5,793 nucleotides of DNA. Source: Firmicutes bacterium UBA3932 (GTDB taxonomy: Bacteria; Bacillota; Clostridia; Peptostreptococcales; Anaerovoracaceae). Shown here one piece after another: positions 4,516 to 5,793 of the stretch. The stretch lies in NCBI GenBank assembly GCA_002385825.1, contig DGEG01000023.1:7741-13533 (forward strand), written 5' to 3'. The translations under genes and the position numbers were made by a program. The notes beneath the pieces were generated by a model. It did not search any database and had not been told where the DNA came from. It saw only the letters and a program-made list of their open reading frames with translations. The stretch's first letter is position 1; the number at the start of each line of letters is the position of its first letter.

Positions 4516-5793
4516 TTACTTTATGAATCCCGCCTTGGACAAGATCTCTCTAGCTATGGATTCCTTAGACTCATTGACTAAGACTACAGGTCCGGTACAG
4601 CCCATTCCCGTCTCCGCATAGATTCCTTCTTTCCAAAGGCATATGGCCGCATCTTCAATATCCATGACCTCTATGCCCTGAATTTCAGCGGTGACAATTT
4701 CTTTCGCCGGCGGAGTCACCTCGGCGGGCGCATCGGGAGCCTTGGGCAAGCCCGCGTCGCCGCTTCTTGCCCTGCATTTTGCGCTTTCTAAAATCTCTTT
4801 AAGCCCTGCCTTGTTAGCCTTGGCGAATTCCTCTTTCGCAATGCTCTTCCAGTCGTTCTTTACAAGCTGGCTGGCATATTCCACTGCACCTGCAATCACC
4901 GGAGCTCCCGAAGCCCTGGAAACTATGAGGATCAGCTTATCATAGCCTTCCCCGATTCCCGGTCCGTAGCCGTAACCCGTGGATTCATAACTTCCTCCCG
5001 TGGTGTAGGCCGAAAAGAGCTTCATCATCAGATTGCCCGTCAGGGGATCCATGACCATGACGTCTGCCGACGCGGTCAAAAGATCGTTGCCGCGCATGAT
5101 TACGCCGCCGTCAGCTCTCTGGGACTCGGCGAAGCGGATATCATAACCCTTCTCCTTTAATGCAAGCAGGGCCATTTCAGCCTGTCTAGCTCCGTCCACA
5201 TTGACTATTCCTACTGTGGGCTCCGCTATGCCGCTTGCCTTCGCGGCAATAATACCGTAAATTGCGTTCTTAACCATGCCTTCCACCCTATCGGCGGAAG
5301 CGGTTCCCGTTGTGGTAGCAAGATAGAGTTCCTTGCCTTTGCCCGGCGTAATGACTCTTCCCACGGTGGAAACCCCGATGGGGAAAGGATAATGCATGGT
5401 TACCGCAGCCTGGATTTCTCCACTTGCCAACATGGCTTCCATCTTCTTGTGGACATCATCACCTTCTATGACCAGAGCTTTATAGCCCTTTCTTTCCGCC
5501 AGGGCAACGCCCTCATATATGGCTTCCATACCCAGTTCGCTTCCCTCTGCGGCTATTCCGATTACGGGCAGGCTTTCCGCCACCACACTTCCATCTTTAC
5601 GTGCGGCCTGTTTTCCGCTGTTTTTCTGCAACACCACGGAAACACCGTCAAAGAGGTTGGTCATGCGGCCAAGGAAGAGACTTCCTTTTCCGATGATCAT
5701 GGCTTTCTCGATCTTACCGGATAAGATGTCGTCCCTTGCGAATCCGAGATAAGGTACACCGGAAGGAATGTGTCCTTGGGTGGGAGCCCAGCC
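4516..5793 (-). CDS. grdD: Glycine/sarcosine/betaine reductase component C, apparent GrdC-GrdD fusion (5' end outside window)
   Basis: Component C takes the carboxymethyl group carried on selenoprotein GrdA and releases acetyl phosphate for ATP synthesis. The 425 visible residues run open to the window edge. Visible residues 1-52 (APTQGHIPSGVPYLG, then GKGSLFLGR and NLFDGVS) resemble the C-terminus of GrdC, the beta subunit with a thiolase/KASIII-like fold. After a short polar link, the rest from about 77 (VIGIAAEG) is GrdD, the PlsX-like alpha subunit: VTMHYPFPIGVSTVG (131-145), TTTGTASADRVE (160-171), NVDGARQ (198-204), DGGVIMRGNDLL (228-239), a Pro/Ala linker (about 340-366) and GMGCTGPVVLVNE (396-408). 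Cys399 there matches the Cys359 implicated in acetyl transfer by Eubacterium acidaminophilum GrdD. The ATG at 5700 is internal to conserved sequence and has no ribosome site, so it is rejected as the start. It converges on metQ. Component C identity is strong; the fusion depends on recalled subunit boundaries. Confidence 0.9.
   Translation of the reverse strand, partial: GWAPTQGHIPSGVPYLGFARDDILSGKIEKAMIIGKGSLFLGRMTNLFDGVSVVLQKNSGKQAARKDGSVVAESLPVIGIAAEGSELGMEAIYEGVALAERKGYKALVIEGDDVHKKMEAMLASGEIQAAVTMHYPFPIGVSTVGRVITPGKGKELYLATTTGTASADRVEGMVKNAIYGIIAAKASGIAEPTVGIVNVDGARQAEMALLALKEKGYDIRFAESQRADGGVIMRGNDLLTASADVMVMDPLTGNLMMKLFSAYTTGGSYESTGYGYGPGIGEGYDKLILIVSRASGAPVIAGAVEYASQLVKNDWKSIAKEEFAKANKAGLKEILESAKCRARSGDAGLPKAPDAPAEVTPPAKEIVTAEIQGIEVMDIEDAAICLWKEGIYAETGMGCTGPVVLVNESKESIAREILSKAGFIK

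Noticed and set aside
4500..4517. CACC-N6-GGTG-TTTT near the component C stop as a second plus-strand terminator
   Set aside because: The stem is only 4 bp, the T-run is short, and it overlaps the end of the opposite-strand gene; too weak to call.
5690..5702. ATG at 5700 as the start of a free-standing component C subunit
   Set aside because: The frame continues upstream to the window edge with conserved GrdC-like sequence (GHIPSGVPYLG), the ATG lies inside a conserved strand, and no ribosome site precedes it.

Overview
The window reads as chromosomal DNA from an anaerobic, amino-acid-fermenting Firmicute of the class Clostridia. Supporting signs are lipoprotein signal peptides on both binding proteins, strong AAGGAGG-type ribosome sites, Firmicute-type Xpt and MetNIQ proteins, and a glycine/sarcosine/betaine reductase component C gene, which is typical of Stickland-fermenting clostridia. 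Base composition looks moderate and even, and no mobile element, rRNA, tRNA or CRISPR array is visible. The species cannot be named from the sequence.

Left part (1-1511, minus strand): a purine salvage/uptake unit. A sigma-A-like promoter (1506-1511 / 1483-1488) drives xpt (xanthine phosphoribosyltransferase). It is followed after 64 non-coding bases, with no terminator, by a BMP/PnrA-family lipoprotein gene that runs off the left edge. The promoter leaves a leader of only about 33 nt, so there is no room for the purine riboswitch often found before xpt.

Middle (1444-1853): a divergent intergenic region with both promoters, an AT-rich inverted repeat, and a 17-bp palindrome just downstream of the predicted metN start site.

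Centre (1854-4378, plus strand): a complete metN-metI-metQ operon encoding a methionine-type ABC importer (ATPase with C-terminal NIL domain, five-helix permease, lipoprotein receptor). metN and metI overlap by 8 bp and metQ follows after 25 bp. No SAM riboswitch or T-box was recognised in the leader. A good intrinsic terminator lies just after metQ, between two other hairpins.

Right part (4516-5793, minus strand, convergent with metQ): the 3' part of a component C gene. It is the most unusual item. The reading frame is open to the window edge and joins a GrdC-like C-terminus directly to an almost complete GrdD, suggesting a single-chain GrdC-GrdD fusion. Other grd genes, if clustered, should lie to the right of the window.

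Functionally the window combines nutrient capture (purines, and methionine or a related amino acid) with energy conservation from glycine, sarcosine or betaine via acetyl phosphate.
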